64,000 nt of DNA from DASYDU01 sp050248495. GTDB lineage: Bacteria; Planctomycetota; Planctomycetia; Pirellulales; Lacipirellulaceae. Below, in pieces: positions 1 through 9,525 of the stretch. The notes under the pieces were generated by a model. The model saw only the letters and a list, made by a program, of their open reading frames with translations. It was not told where the DNA came from and ran no database searches. The stretch is taken from the NCBI GenBank assembly GCA_050248495.1, contig JBFWSG010000003.1, positions 124,001 to 188,000 on the forward strand, given 5' to 3'. Position 1 is the stretch's first letter, and each line of letters opens with the position of its first letter. The position numbers and the translations under genes are program-made.

Positions 1-183
1 CTGCAGATGAGCTGGTGCCTGGATTGTCACCGGGAGCCGGATGAATTTGTCCGAGACCGCAAGGACATCTACCGATTTGGTCCGCTCGTCCAGACCAACG
101 CTCGCGAGCATGGGGCCGAATTGGCGAAGGAATACGGCATCGATACTAAACAGCTCACCGACTGCTGGATTTGCCATAGATGA
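1..183 (+). CDS. actA: Alternative complex III multihaem cytochrome c subunit ActA, 3' end only
   Basis: The gene runs in from the left edge and only its last 60 codons are present. Two CXXCH haem c sites are visible, CLDCH near the start of the fragment and CWICH four residues before the stop. ActA is the periplasmic pentahaem subunit that takes electrons from the ActB/ActC core of alternative complex III. The stop codon TGA shares bases with the ATG of the next gene, which is plainly actB, so the assignment rests on both the haem sites and operon position. The other haem sites would lie upstream of the window. Confidence 0.85.
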   Translation: MQMSWCLDCHREPDEFVRDRKDIYRFGPLVQTNAREHGAELAKEYGIDTKQLTDCWICHR

Positions 184-3100
184 ACGACAAAGACCACAAC
201 ATGGTTGGCATCGGGCACTCACACCCAGGTCTCGCGGTTCAGTCCGACGTGTCGCCAGCGATCGATTGGAACTCGCTCCGCGATCGCCTGTGTGACACCA
301 ACAGCCAGGATTTTTGGCGCAGCTTGGATGAACTTGGCGAGACCCCGGAGTTCATGGAATACATGAGCCGCGAGTTTCCCCGGCAGAGCGGCGAGTGGAT
401 GGATCCAGTAAGCCGTCGGAATTTCCTGAGACTGATGGCTGCCTCAATAGGCTTTGCCGGGGTGGGACTCGGCGGGTGCATGCGACAGCCGACGGAACAA
501 ATCGTGCCCTACGTGCGACAGCCTGAAGACTTTGTGCCGGGCCGCCCGTTGTACTTTGCCACTTGCACGACATTGGGAGGTTATGCAACGGGCCTGTTAG
601 TCGAAAGCCACCTGGGGCGGCCTACTAAGATCGAAGGGAATCCCGAGCACCCGGCCAGCCTGGGCGCCACCGATGCCTTTGCACAAGCCTCCATTCTCTC
701 GCTCTACGATCCAGATCGCTCACAAACGATCATGAAGGGCGGACTGATCAGCACTTGGGGAGAATTCCTCACGGCGCTCGCGGCCGAATTGCCCGCTCTC
801 CGCGCGCGCCGTGGCCAGGGACTCGCAATCCTCACCGATACTATCACCTCGCCGACGCTCGCCGACCAATTGCAAACTTTGTTAAAAGAACTGCCGAACG
901 CAAAGTGGCACCAGTATGAACCCGTCGGAAGAGATAATGTGCGGGCCGGTGCCAAGTTGGCATTCGGCGAATACGTCGATTCGATCTACCACTTTGATCA
1001 GGCCGACGTCGTGCTGGCGTTGGACGCCGAGTTTTTTACTTCGCTGCCGGGAAGCGTGCGATATGCGCGCGATTTCATGAATCGCCGGAAACTAGCGCGT
1101 GGAGAAACTCAAGCTGGCGGCGCGCCAAAGAAAATGAATCGGCTCTATGCCGTCGAGAGCGCACCCGGACTTTCGGGCACGGTGGCCGATCATCGGTTGC
1201 CGATGCGAGCCGACCGGATTGAGGGCTTTGTCCGCTCGTTGGCAGTGCAACTCGGCGTGGAAGTCGATGCCGGCCAAACGGATATCGTCAACGAAGCGCC
1301 GGCGGCCTGGTTGGCCGCGCTCGTGTCGGATCTGACGGCCCACCAGGGCGCGAGCCTGGTGACTGCCGGTGACGGCCAACCGGCCGTCGTTCACGCCTTG
1401 GTCCACGCGATCAACCGAGCTCTTGGCAACGTGGGAAAAACCATCGAATACGTGTCACCTATCGAGGCTCAGCCGGTGGACCAACTTGATTCGCTCCGCG
1501 AACTCGTCGCGTCGATGCGCAATCAAGAGGTCGATTTATTGGTCGTCCTGGGCGGCAATCCCGTCTACAACTCGCCCGGGGAGCTGGAGTTCGGCAAGCT
1601 TTACGAACAGGTCAAGTTACGCGTCCATCTCTCCGAATATCTTGACGAAACGTCGTTCGTATCGCACTGGCACCTACCCGCCGCCCATTACCTCGAATCG
1701 TGGGGAGACGCGCGGGCCTACGACGGAACTGTCACGATTCAGCAGCCACTGATTGCACCTCTCTACCAGGGCCGCACAGCCCACGAGATATTAGCGGCTT
1801 TGCAGGGCCACGCGGAATTGACCACGTATGAGATTGTCCGGGACTTTTGGAAGCGCCAATTCAGGGACGAGAGCTTTGAGGAACGATGGCGCAAGGCGCT
1901 ACACGATGGATTGGTGGCGGACACACGGTCCGCGCTGGTCGACGAAGCTTGGTCGTTTACCGACGTGGCGTCGGATTCTGCTTCGCCCACTCCCGATTCA
2001 ATTGGAATTGAAATTACATTCTGTCCTGACCCTACGATCTGGGACGGCCGGTTTGCCAACAACGGCTGGCTCCAGGAGCTGCCCAAGCCGCTCACCAAGC
2101 TGACTTGGGACAATGCCGCCCTCATCAGCCCGCGCACTGCCCAAAGGCTTGGCGTTTCGAATCACGAGCTCGTTCAACTTTCGCGCGGCGATTGGACTGT
2201 CCACGCGCCGATTTGGATCGTGCCCGGCCAGCCTGACGATTCGATCTCGCTGACACTGGGATACGGCCGCACGCGCAGTGGTCGAATTGGCAACGATCGG
2301 GGCGTGAACGCATACATGCTCCGCGCGAATGAGCCGGCTTGGTTCGTGAGCGGCGTCGAGTTGAAGCGGACCGGCGAACGCCGCTCACTAGCTATAACTC
2401 AGAATCACCACAGCATGGAAGGACGCGGGCTGGTGCAAGTGAGCACCTTGGCGCAATTTGAGCAGAATTCGGAGTTCATCGACGCCAAGAGCCGTCATCC
2501 GGAAAACCAGCCCACGCTGCTTCCCCGCTACGACGAGTCGGAAAATGCCTGGGGAATGGTCATCGACCAAACGGCGTGCATGGGCTGCAATGCTTGCGTC
2601 ATCGCCTGCCAGGCGGAGAATAATATCCCAATCGTCGGCAAGGAGCAGGTCGACAAAGGACGTGAGATGCACTGGCTGCGGATCGACCGCTACTACAAAG
2701 GTGAACTCGACAACCCCGAAACGTACTTCCAGCCCGTCACCTGCATGCACTGCGAAAATGCGCCCTGCGAACTGGTCTGCCCCGTGGGAGCAACGGTGCA
2801 TAGTCACGAAGGCCTGAACCAAATGGTATACAACCGCTGCGTGGGCACGCGGTATTGCTCGAACAACTGCCCGTACAAGGTGCGCCGATTCAATTTCCTG
2901 AATTACGACGCCGAGTTTGGCTACAGCGGCGAACAGGCACCGGTGCTCAAATTGCTGCGCAATCCCGATGTCACGGTCCGCAGCCGGGGCGTCATGGAGA
3001 AATGCACCTACTGCGTGCAACGGATCAACCAGGCTAAGATCGACGCTCAAAAGGAAAATCGACCAGTCCGCGACGGCGAAATCATAACTGCCTGCCAGGC

Positions 3101-3341
3101 GGCCTGTCCGTCCCAGGCGATCGTATTCGGCAACCAGCGCGACCCGTCCAGCCAGGTTGCCAAACTTAAGGAATCGACGCTCAACTATTCGCTGCTGGCC
3201 GAGTTGAATACTCTACCGCGGACGACCTATCTGGCCCGCATTCGCAATCCCAGTCCCGACCTGGCAGGTCCGGCCACGAACGACGCCCCGCCCGTCGCAC
3301 CGACGACGCTGGACCGCATCCTCGAAAGGGGCGAGCTGTGA
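180..3341 (+). CDS. actB: Alternative complex III iron-sulfur / molybdopterin-like subunit ActB
   Basis: This 1053-residue protein is the large periplasmic subunit of quinol:cytochrome c oxidoreductase (ACIII). A twin-arginine motif, SRRNFLRLM, at about residue 78 is followed by a hydrophobic stretch and a GGC lipobox-like site, so Tat export is expected. The middle resembles a molybdopterin oxidoreductase fold, which in ActB proteins normally carries no cofactor. The C-terminal third is a ferredoxin module with four Cys groups (CMGCNAC, CMHCENAPC, CVGTRYC, CTYC with a late CQAAC), as expected for three [4Fe-4S] and one [3Fe-4S] cluster. The start overlaps actA in an ATGA arrangement and the stop overlaps the GTG of actC. 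Length and domain order are normal for the fused ActB family. Confidence 0.93.
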   Translation: MNDKDHNMVGIGHSHPGLAVQSDVSPAIDWNSLRDRLCDTNSQDFWRSLDELGETPEFMEYMSREFPRQSGEWMDPVSRRNFLRLMAASIGFAGVGLGGCMRQPTEQIVPYVRQPEDFVPGRPLYFATCTTLGGYATGLLVESHLGRPTKIEGNPEHPASLGATDAFAQASILSLYDPDRSQTIMKGGLISTWGEFLTALAAELPALRARRGQGLAILTDTITSPTLADQLQTLLKELPNAKWHQYEPVGRDNVRAGAKLAFGEYVDSIYHFDQADVVLALDAEFFTSLPGSVRYARDFMNRRKLARGETQAGGAPKKMNRLYAVESAPGLSGTVADHRLPMRADRIEGFVRSLAVQLGVEVDAGQTDIVNEAPAAWLAALVSDLTAHQGASLVTAGDGQPAVVHALVHAINRALGNVGKTIEYVSPIEAQPVDQLDSLRELVASMRNQEVDLLVVLGGNPVYNSPGELEFGKLYEQVKLRVHLSEYLDETSFVSHWHLPAAHYLESWGDARAYDGTVTIQQPLIAPLYQGRTAHEILAALQGHAELTTYEIVRDFWKRQFRDESFEERWRKALHDGLVADTRSALVDEAWSFTDVASDSASPTPDSIGIEITFCPDPTIWDGRFANNGWLQELPKPLTKLTWDNAALISPRTAQRLGVSNHELVQLSRGDWTVHAPIWIVPGQPDDSISLTLGYGRTRSGRIGNDRGVNAYMLRANEPAWFVSGVELKRTGERRSLAITQNHHSMEGRGLVQVSTLAQFEQNSEFIDAKSRHPENQPTLLPRYDESENAWGMVIDQTACMGCNACVIACQAENNIPIVGKEQVDKGREMHWLRIDRYYKGELDNPETYFQPVTCMHCENAPCELVCPVGATVHSHEGLNQMVYNRCVGTRYCSNNCPYKVRRFNFLNYDAEFGYSGEQAPVLKLLRNPDVTVRSRGVMEKCTYCVQRINQAKIDAQKENRPVRDGEIITACQAACPSQAIVFGNQRDPSSQVAKLKESTLNYSLLAELNTLPRTTYLARIRNPSPDLAGPATNDAPPVAPTTLDRILERGEL

Positions 3342-4735
3342 GTGACGTGCGCAGTACAATTGGCGGCGCGGTAGACGCCTCTCTCGGATTCGGCGACGCG
3401 CCGATCCTGCAGCCGGGGCACACTTATGCCTCGGTCACTGACCAGATTGGTGCGATTGTGCTCACCGGTCGCACTCCGCGTAGCTGGTTCGTCGGATTCG
3501 CCATCGCGTTCTGTCTATTGATGTCGTTCCTGTATGCGACGGCCTACCTGTTCGCCAAGGGGATCGGCATCTGGGGTACCACGATCCCGATCGGTTGGGC
3601 TTTCCCGATTGTCAACTTCGTGTGGTGGGTCGGCATCGCCCACGCTGGCACGCTGATCTCGGCGATTCTACTGCTGCTGCGACAGGATTGGCGCACCAGC
3701 ATCAATCGCTTCGCCGAGGCGATGACGCTGTTCGCAGTCGCTTGTGCAGGCTTGTTCCCGTTGTTGCATTTGGGGCGGCCGTGGGTTTTCCACTGGCTCA
3801 TGCCTTATCCCAACACGATGGATCTTTGGCCGCAGTTTCGCAGCCCATTGGTCTGGGACGTGTTTGCCGTGCTCACCTATTTCACGGTCTCGCTGTTGTT
3901 CTGGTACACCGGCCTGATCCCCGACATGGCCACGCTCCGCGATCGCGCTCAGGGTCGCTTCGCCCAAATTGTCTACGGCATGTTGGCGATGGGCTGGCGC
4001 GGCTCGGCGGCCCACTGGCATCGCTATGAGATCGCCTATTTGCTGATGGCCGCTCTCGCGACGCCGTTGGTCGTGTCGGTGCATAGCATCGTGGGCATGG
4101 ACTTTGCGGCGGCAATCGTGCCCGGTTGGCACACGACGATCTTCCCTCCCTATTTCGTCGCCGGCGCTATTTTTTCCGGCTTCGCGATGGTGGTGACGCT
4201 GGCGATTCCACTGCGCGCCGTCTATCGCCTGCACGATTTCGTCACGATTCGGCACCTCGACAACATGGCCAAGATCATGCTGGCGACCGGCTCGATCGTG
4301 GCTTATGGCTATCTCGCCGAAGTGTTCTTTTCCTATTACAGCGGCAACCAATTCGAAAGGTATGTCACGATCAACCGGGCCTTCGGCGCGTACGCCTGGA
4401 GCTATTGGGCGCTGATCGCCTGCAACATTCTGATGCCTCAACTACTATGGTTCCGGATGATGCGTCGAAACGTAGCGGTGTTGTTCGTGATATCGCTGGT
4501 GATTAACGTCGGCATGTGGTTGGAACGATTTGTGATCGTGGTCATCAGCTTGCAGCGCGACTATCTGCCGTCGGCCTGGCGTATGTACTACCCAACAACG
4601 TGGGACTTCGTCCATTTCTTTGGCTCGCTGGGGCTGTTTTTCGTGCTGTTGTTCTTATTCATCCGCCTGTTACCGATGATCTCGATCTTCGAATTGCGCG
4701 AGCTGGTTCATGACAGCGAGGGAAAGGGCGAATGA
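3338..4735 (+). CDS. actC: Alternative complex III quinol-oxidising membrane subunit ActC (NrfD-like)
   Basis: This 465-residue polytopic membrane protein has about ten hydrophobic helices, typical of the NrfD/PsrC family. In ACIII, ActC holds the quinol-binding site and passes electrons to the ActB clusters. The GTG start at 3338 shares its TG with the actB stop codon, so the two are translationally coupled. The N-terminus has a soluble stretch of about 45 residues before the first helix. The gene ends in an ATGA overlap with actD. Its place between actB and actD matches the conserved ACIII gene order. Confidence 0.93.
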   Translation: MSDVRSTIGGAVDASLGFGDAPILQPGHTYASVTDQIGAIVLTGRTPRSWFVGFAIAFCLLMSFLYATAYLFAKGIGIWGTTIPIGWAFPIVNFVWWVGIAHAGTLISAILLLLRQDWRTSINRFAEAMTLFAVACAGLFPLLHLGRPWVFHWLMPYPNTMDLWPQFRSPLVWDVFAVLTYFTVSLLFWYTGLIPDMATLRDRAQGRFAQIVYGMLAMGWRGSAAHWHRYEIAYLLMAALATPLVVSVHSIVGMDFAAAIVPGWHTTIFPPYFVAGAIFSGFAMVVTLAIPLRAVYRLHDFVTIRHLDNMAKIMLATGSIVAYGYLAEVFFSYYSGNQFERYVTINRAFGAYAWSYWALIACNILMPQLLWFRMMRRNVAVLFVISLVINVGMWLERFVIVVISLQRDYLPSAWRMYYPTTWDFVHFFGSLGLFFVLLFLFIRLLPMISIFELRELVHDSEGKGE

Positions 4736-5280
4736 TGGGGGCATCAATAAAATCACGTTCGCCGTATGGTCTGTTGGCGGAGTTTGAGCAGGGTGACGAG
4801 TTGCTCTCGGCGGTCCATGCCGCCTATGCGGCCGGCTATCGCCAGATGAACGGATACACGCCGTTCCCGCTCGACGGCTTGTTTGACGCACTTGGTCAAA
4901 AGCCGACGCGGCTGCCCCTGTTGGCACTCATCGGCGGTATTGTCGGCGGGTGTACCGCGTACTTCATGCTCTATTACGCTTCGGTGATCAGTTACCCGAT
5001 CAACGTCGGCGGGCGACCGCTGCACAGTTGGCCGGCGTTCATTCCGATCACGTTCGAGTTGACCGTGTTGGGGGCGTCCTTTGCCGCGTTCTTCGGAATG
5101 CTGGCGCTCAATGGCCTTCCGCATCCATATCACCCACTCTTCAACGTCCCCGAGTTCAAGCTTGCCAGTCGCAATCGCTTCTTTCTCTGCATTCAGGCTC
5201 GCGACCCGCTCTTCGATATGGATCGCACGCGAAGTTTTTTAGAATCATTCTCTCCAAAGATCTACGAGGTGCAGCCATGA
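4732..5280 (+). CDS. actD: Alternative complex III membrane subunit ActD (DUF3341)
   Basis: This 182-residue protein has a cytoplasmic N-terminal domain with the sequence TPFPLDGL, typical of DUF3341, followed by two transmembrane helices (about residues 62-82 and 97-122). ActD is a non-catalytic subunit of alternative complex III that packs against the quinone-binding subunits. The start overlaps the actC stop (ATGA) and its own stop overlaps the ATG of actE, so it belongs to the same coupled cistron series. Confidence 0.92.
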   Translation: MMGASIKSRSPYGLLAEFEQGDELLSAVHAAYAAGYRQMNGYTPFPLDGLFDALGQKPTRLPLLALIGGIVGGCTAYFMLYYASVISYPINVGGRPLHSWPAFIPITFELTVLGASFAAFFGMLALNGLPHPYHPLFNVPEFKLASRNRFFLCIQARDPLFDMDRTRSFLESFSPKIYEVQP

Positions 5281-5978
5281 CGTTGCACCGCTGGCAAAGC
5301 CGGAGATCCGGATCTCTCTGTACCTTGGGAGTGCCGGCCGTTCTGGCACTCCTGGTCGGCTGCGATCGGCTCGACATGTACGACCAGCCGCGCTATAAGC
5401 CGCTGGCCGCCAGCAACTTCTTCGATGACGGGCTATCCGCGCGTCCACGAGTTGAGGGTACGGTCGCACGAGGGGAGCTGCGCGACGATGAGCCGCTGTA
5501 CACCGGCAAACAGGCAGGAAAACTCGTGAGCCAGATTCCACGAGCTGCCTATCGCGCGGTGCAAAACGGCGATGCGGATGGTTTCGATCGGCCGGTGGAT
5601 CAAGCCAAGCTCACTGAGCTCCGTCGTGCCCTGATCATGCGCGGTCGAGAGCGATTCGACATCTATTGTTCAGTCTGCCATGGCCGGACTGGCGACGGAG
5701 ACGGCATGATTGTTCGCCGCGGATTTCCTAAACCGCCGTCTCTGCATATCGAGCGCCTTCAAAATGCCCCGGCCGGACATTTTTTCGACGTGGCCACGAG
5801 TGGTCTGGGCGCGATGCCCAGCTATGCCAATCGGATCGACGTCGAGGATCGCTGGGCGATCGTGGCCTACGTTCGGGCGTTGCAACTCAGTCAGAACGCC
5901 CAAATCGGCGATGTGCCGGTCGACCAACGTCAGAACCTATTAAGCCCCCAGAGTCTACCCGCGGAGGACCGGCCATGA
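5277..5978 (+). CDS. actE: Alternative complex III monohaem cytochrome c lipoprotein ActE
   Basis: The frame is open much further upstream, but the start is placed at 5277 because an ATG there overlaps the actD stop and follows a GAGG ribosome-binding site. The 233-residue product begins with a basic and hydrophobic signal ending in LVGC, a lipobox at Cys29, so it should be membrane-anchored in the periplasm. One haem c site, CSVCH, lies near residue 140, and a Met in GAMPSY is a candidate axial ligand. ActE carries electrons between ACIII and the terminal oxidase. The downstream gene again overlaps by ATGA. Confidence 0.92.
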   Translation: MTLHRWQSRRSGSLCTLGVPAVLALLVGCDRLDMYDQPRYKPLAASNFFDDGLSARPRVEGTVARGELRDDEPLYTGKQAGKLVSQIPRAAYRAVQNGDADGFDRPVDQAKLTELRRALIMRGRERFDIYCSVCHGRTGDGDGMIVRRGFPKPPSLHIERLQNAPAGHFFDVATSGLGAMPSYANRIDVEDRWAIVAYVRALQLSQNAQIGDVPVDQRQNLLSPQSLPAEDRP

Positions 5979-7183
5979 CGCCTTCGCCAGAATTGATCGT
6001 GTACTTGCGGCGCGTGAAACTTGGCGGGCTGGCGTTGGCGCTTGTCGGCGGCCTGGCATGCATCTACGGATACGCGAATCTGCGTGACGAATTCTACCCG
6101 GCCTATCTGACCGCGTATCTCTATTGGCTTGGCATGTCGCTGGGATGCCTGGGATTGGCAATGCTCCACGGGCTGACTGGGGGGGCCTGGGGCACTGCGA
6201 TCCGCCGCGTGATCGAGGCTGGCTTCCAGACGTTGCCGCTAATGGCTGTGTTGTTCGTGCCGCTCTGGCTTGGCGTTGAGCGGATTTACGAGTGGGCCGA
6301 TCCCGAGGTGGTGCAGCGCCACGAGCTCTTGGCTCGCAAAGCCGGTTATTTGAACGTCGCCGGATTCCACACGCGCGCCATCATTTACTTCGTAGTCTGG
6401 ATCGCTATCGGCTGGTTGCTGATTCTTTCGTCACCGAATGACGAGACCCAAACGGATTCGCCCCGTAGCCGTCGCCTTCAGCGAACCAGCGCACTGGGCT
6501 TCATTGCCTACGGCCTGACTATCACGCTGGCCGCCGTCGATTGGGTCATGTCTCTCGAGCCGGAGTGGTATTCGACGATGTACGGCGTGCTCTACATGGG
6601 TGGGCAAGCCGTCTCGGGGATGTCGTTTGCATTGGTCGCCGTCTTGCTGCTTGGTCAATTCGAACCTTGGTCGCGCACGATCACATCACAACGCCGCAAC
6701 GATTTGGGAAATCTGCTCCTGGCCTTCGTAATGTTCTGGGCCTACGTCGCCTTCATGCAATATCTGGTGATCTGGTCGGGCAACCTGCCGGAGGAAAACG
6801 TCTGGTATTTGCGACGTTCTCAGGGCGGCTGGCAATATTTGGTGATCAGCCTTATGGCACTCCACTTCGCGGTGCCCTTCTCGCTGCTGTTGTCGCGGAG
6901 TCAAAAGCGCGATGCGCGCGGGATTTTTCGCGTAGCCATCCTGTTGTTAGTGATGCGCTACGTCGATTTGTATTGGTTGGTCGTGCCCGGTTTCCAGCAC
7001 GGCCAATACAGTGACAAATGGCTGTCGTTTCATTGGCTTGATCTAGCCACCATGTCTGCAATCGGCGGCGGCTGGTTAGCATTGTTCGGATGGCGTTTGC
7101 TGGCGCGAGTTCAGTTGCCGATTTACGACCCGGAATTGGTGGAGGCCGCCGATGAGCGAACACATCGCACCGCAGTCGCCTGA
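5975..7183 (+). CDS. actF: Alternative complex III membrane subunit ActF
   Basis: This 402-residue polytopic protein is distantly related to ActC and has about ten hydrophobic helices. In ACIII, ActF pairs with ActC in the membrane but is usually regarded as lacking the quinol site. A GGAGG ribosome-binding site lies six bases before the ATG, which overlaps the actE stop. The 3' end overlaps the next small gene by about 30 bases, so the two are probably translated together. Confidence 0.9.
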   Translation: MTPSPELIVYLRRVKLGGLALALVGGLACIYGYANLRDEFYPAYLTAYLYWLGMSLGCLGLAMLHGLTGGAWGTAIRRVIEAGFQTLPLMAVLFVPLWLGVERIYEWADPEVVQRHELLARKAGYLNVAGFHTRAIIYFVVWIAIGWLLILSSPNDETQTDSPRSRRLQRTSALGFIAYGLTITLAAVDWVMSLEPEWYSTMYGVLYMGGQAVSGMSFALVAVLLLGQFEPWSRTITSQRRNDLGNLLLAFVMFWAYVAFMQYLVIWSGNLPEENVWYLRRSQGGWQYLVISLMALHFAVPFSLLLSRSQKRDARGIFRVAILLLVMRYVDLYWLVVPGFQHGQYSDKWLSFHWLDLATMSAIGGGWLALFGWRLLARVQLPIYDPELVEAADERTHRTAVA

Positions 7184-7583
7184 CCAACGGGGACATGCCG
7201 GGCATGAAACAACCGACGCCAGCGCGTTCTATATTGCGATATTCGCGCTTGTGTTGGCGCTCGTAATCATGCTCTCGATGTTGTTTTTGTACCAGATGTT
7301 CTGGGGTTTCGAAGCGGTCGTAAAGCGCTCGGACCCGATGGCGAGCCCCGTCGCCACTAGCCAGATACCGCCCGAGCCACGACTTCAAGCCCAGCCTAGT
7401 GCCGAACTTATTCAACTTCGCCGCGAAGAGGACGACACGCTTCGCACGTACAAGTGGATCGATCAAACCCAAGGAATCGTGCAGATTCCCATCGAGCGCG
7501 CGATTGACTTGTTGAGTGAGCGAGGTCTGCCCGAACAAACGACCGCACTGCCGGCTGCTGCAAAACAGGAGGCGTCGCCATGA
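7152..7583 (+). CDS. Small single-helix membrane protein of the ACIII/caa3 operon
   Basis: This 143-residue protein has one strong transmembrane helix (about residues 27-48), so the N-terminus is short and the C-terminal 90 residues face one side of the membrane. The tail holds the phrase TQGIVQIPIERAIDLL, which recurs in small proteins encoded between ACIII or SCO genes and caa3 oxidase genes in several phyla. No cofactor-binding residues are visible. A GGTGGAGG ribosome-binding site supports the ATG at 7152 inside the 3' end of actF. A role in assembly or as an accessory subunit is an inference from position only. Confidence 0.8.
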   Translation: MSEHIAPQSPDQRGHAGHETTDASAFYIAIFALVLALVIMLSMLFLYQMFWGFEAVVKRSDPMASPVATSQIPPEPRLQAQPSAELIQLRREEDDTLRTYKWIDQTQGIVQIPIERAIDLLSERGLPEQTTALPAAAKQEASP

Positions 7584-8527
7584 TTCGATTAAGTAACAAC
7601 GTCGCTCTTACAATATGGAAAGCGATGGCGATCGCGACGTCAATGACTGCCGTGCTCGTTTTTGGCATTGGCGGCTCTGTCCACGCACAGCGATTCAGTT
7701 CTGTTCCATACGGCACTCCGGCCGGGAGTAGTCCGACCGCCGATTTAATCAGCAGCGTGGGGATCGAGCAGCATCTCGGAACCCAATTGCCATTGGATAC
7801 TGAGTTGCGCGACGAGCAGGGTCGCGCAGTCAAGCTTGGTGACTATTTTAAGCACCAGCCGGTGGTCGTAATGCTAGTCTATTTCCGCTGCCCTATGCTT
7901 TGCACGCAAGTACTGAACGGCTTCCTCAAGAGCAGCCAGGCGATTCCCCTGGTGATCGGCGGCGACTATCAGGTGGTCACCATCAGCTTTGATCCACGCG
8001 AAACGCCTGATTTGGCGGCGGAGAAAAAGGACAACTACGTCCGTGCCTATCGCCGCGATGGCGCGGCCAACGGCTGGCACTTCCTCACTGGCGATCAGAC
8101 GAGCATCGACCAAATCACCAAAGCCGTCGGCTTCCGCTACCGCTTCGATCCCCAGAGCGACCAATTTGCTCATGCCAGCGGCATCGCCCTAGCCACGCGC
8201 GACGGGCGACTAAGCCGTTATTTCTACGGCATCGAGTACGAGCCGGATGACCTGCGGTTGGGCCTGGTCGAAAGTTCGTCCGGCCGGATCGGCTCGCTCG
8301 TCGACCAAGTGCTGTTGCTGTGCTACCACTACGACCCACTCACCGGCAAGTACGGATTGGTGATTGCTGAGGTGTTACGGACCGCCGGTGTGCTGACCGT
8401 GATCGTTGTAGGAGGCTTCCTGGTCGCCATGTTCCGATTTGAACGCCGTCGGACGAAGTTATTGCGTGACGACGTATCGATTGGCAGAACAGACACGGCC
8501 ACTCAGACTTCGCTGGGACAGCTATGA
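7580..8527 (+). CDS. SCO1/SenC-family copper chaperone for cytochrome oxidase
   Basis: The 315-residue protein has an N-terminal signal or anchor helix, a thioredoxin-like SCO domain and a C-terminal transmembrane helix (about residues 272-292). The copper ligands are visible as CPMLC near residue 110 and a later His in FAHASG. SCO proteins deliver copper to the CuA site of oxidase subunit II, which is the next gene. AGGAGG precedes the ATG by seven bases, and the gene overlaps both neighbours by four bases. The second membrane anchor at the C-terminus is common in the forms found in ACIII/caa3 operons. Confidence 0.9.
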   Translation: MIRLSNNVALTIWKAMAIATSMTAVLVFGIGGSVHAQRFSSVPYGTPAGSSPTADLISSVGIEQHLGTQLPLDTELRDEQGRAVKLGDYFKHQPVVVMLVYFRCPMLCTQVLNGFLKSSQAIPLVIGGDYQVVTISFDPRETPDLAAEKKDNYVRAYRRDGAANGWHFLTGDQTSIDQITKAVGFRYRFDPQSDQFAHASGIALATRDGRLSRYFYGIEYEPDDLRLGLVESSSGRIGSLVDQVLLLCYHYDPLTGKYGLVIAEVLRTAGVLTVIVVGGFLVAMFRFERRRTKLLRDDVSIGRTDTATQTSLGQL

Positions 8528-9525
8528 TTGACGACAGCTTTCGATTACTTCCAGAACAGGCATCGACGCTTGCTCCACGCGTCGATGCGCTTTATTTCTT
8601 CTTACTCGTTGTGGCTGCGTTCTTCACGACTTTGATCGCGGCGCTCATTCTGTATTTCTCGATCAAATATCGCCGCGGCAATACGACAGTCGACCGCACG
8701 CAAAGCCAGGAGCGCGGCCATGCCGTCGTCATGGAAGTTACCTGGATTGTGATCCCGTTTCTGATTGCGATGGTGATCTTCGTCTGGGGTGCGTGGCTGT
8801 TCTTCACCGAATATCGGCCGCCAGCCGGCGCGCTCGAGATTCAAGTAGTGGCAAAGCAATGGATGTGGAAGTTCCAGCATCCCGACGGCCACCGCGAAAT
8901 CAACACCCTACATGTGCCGCTCGGAAAGCCGGTCCGGCTATCGATGATCTCCGAGGACGTGATTCATAGTTTTTATGTTCCGGCGTTTCGGGTCAAACGC
9001 GACGTTCTGCCGGGGCGCTACAGTTCGTGTTGGTTCGAAGCCACGCGCACTGGCGAGTTCCATCTGTTTTGCGCCGAGTATTGCGGTACAAATCATTCAC
9101 AAATGACGGGCCGGGTGGTCGTCGTTGAACCAGCCGACTATCAGGCATGGTTGGCCGGCGGCCTGGCGAACGCGCCGCCGGCGGATACCGGCAAGCGGCT
9201 GTTTGAGGATCTGCGGTGCATTACCTGTCATGTACCAACCGGAACAGCGATCAGATGCCCGCCGTTGGAGAATCTCTACGGACGGCCGGTCCAACTGACG
9301 ACCGGGCAATCCGTCACGGCGGATGACGACTATTTGCGCGAGTCGATTCTTCGTCCCGGAGCCAAGCTCGTCGCCGGGTATCAACCGGTAATGCCTAGCT
9401 TTGACGGACAGGTGAACGAGGAGCAATTGATCCAGTTAATCAGTTACATCAAGTCACTGGCTCAGCCGAGCGACGCGGCGAGTACCGGTGACCAAGGCGC
9501 GGTCAGCGATGAATCAATTAGATGA
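8524..9525 (+). CDS. coxB: Cytochrome c oxidase subunit II with fused cytochrome c domain (caa3 type)
   Basis: This 333-residue protein has two N-terminal transmembrane helices, a cupredoxin domain with the CuA ligands in CAEYCGTNHSQM plus an upstream His in HSFYVP, and a C-terminal cytochrome c domain with CITCH and a Met in VMPSF. The cytochrome c fusion defines a caa3-type oxidase, which takes electrons directly from its own haem c domain. It follows the SCO gene with an ATGA overlap and is followed by the catalytic subunit. Confidence 0.95.
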   Translation: MIDDSFRLLPEQASTLAPRVDALYFFLLVVAAFFTTLIAALILYFSIKYRRGNTTVDRTQSQERGHAVVMEVTWIVIPFLIAMVIFVWGAWLFFTEYRPPAGALEIQVVAKQWMWKFQHPDGHREINTLHVPLGKPVRLSMISEDVIHSFYVPAFRVKRDVLPGRYSSCWFEATRTGEFHLFCAEYCGTNHSQMTGRVVVVEPADYQAWLAGGLANAPPADTGKRLFEDLRCITCHVPTGTAIRCPPLENLYGRPVQLTTGQSVTADDDYLRESILRPGAKLVAGYQPVMPSFDGQVNEEQLIQLISYIKSLAQPSDAASTGDQGAVSDESIR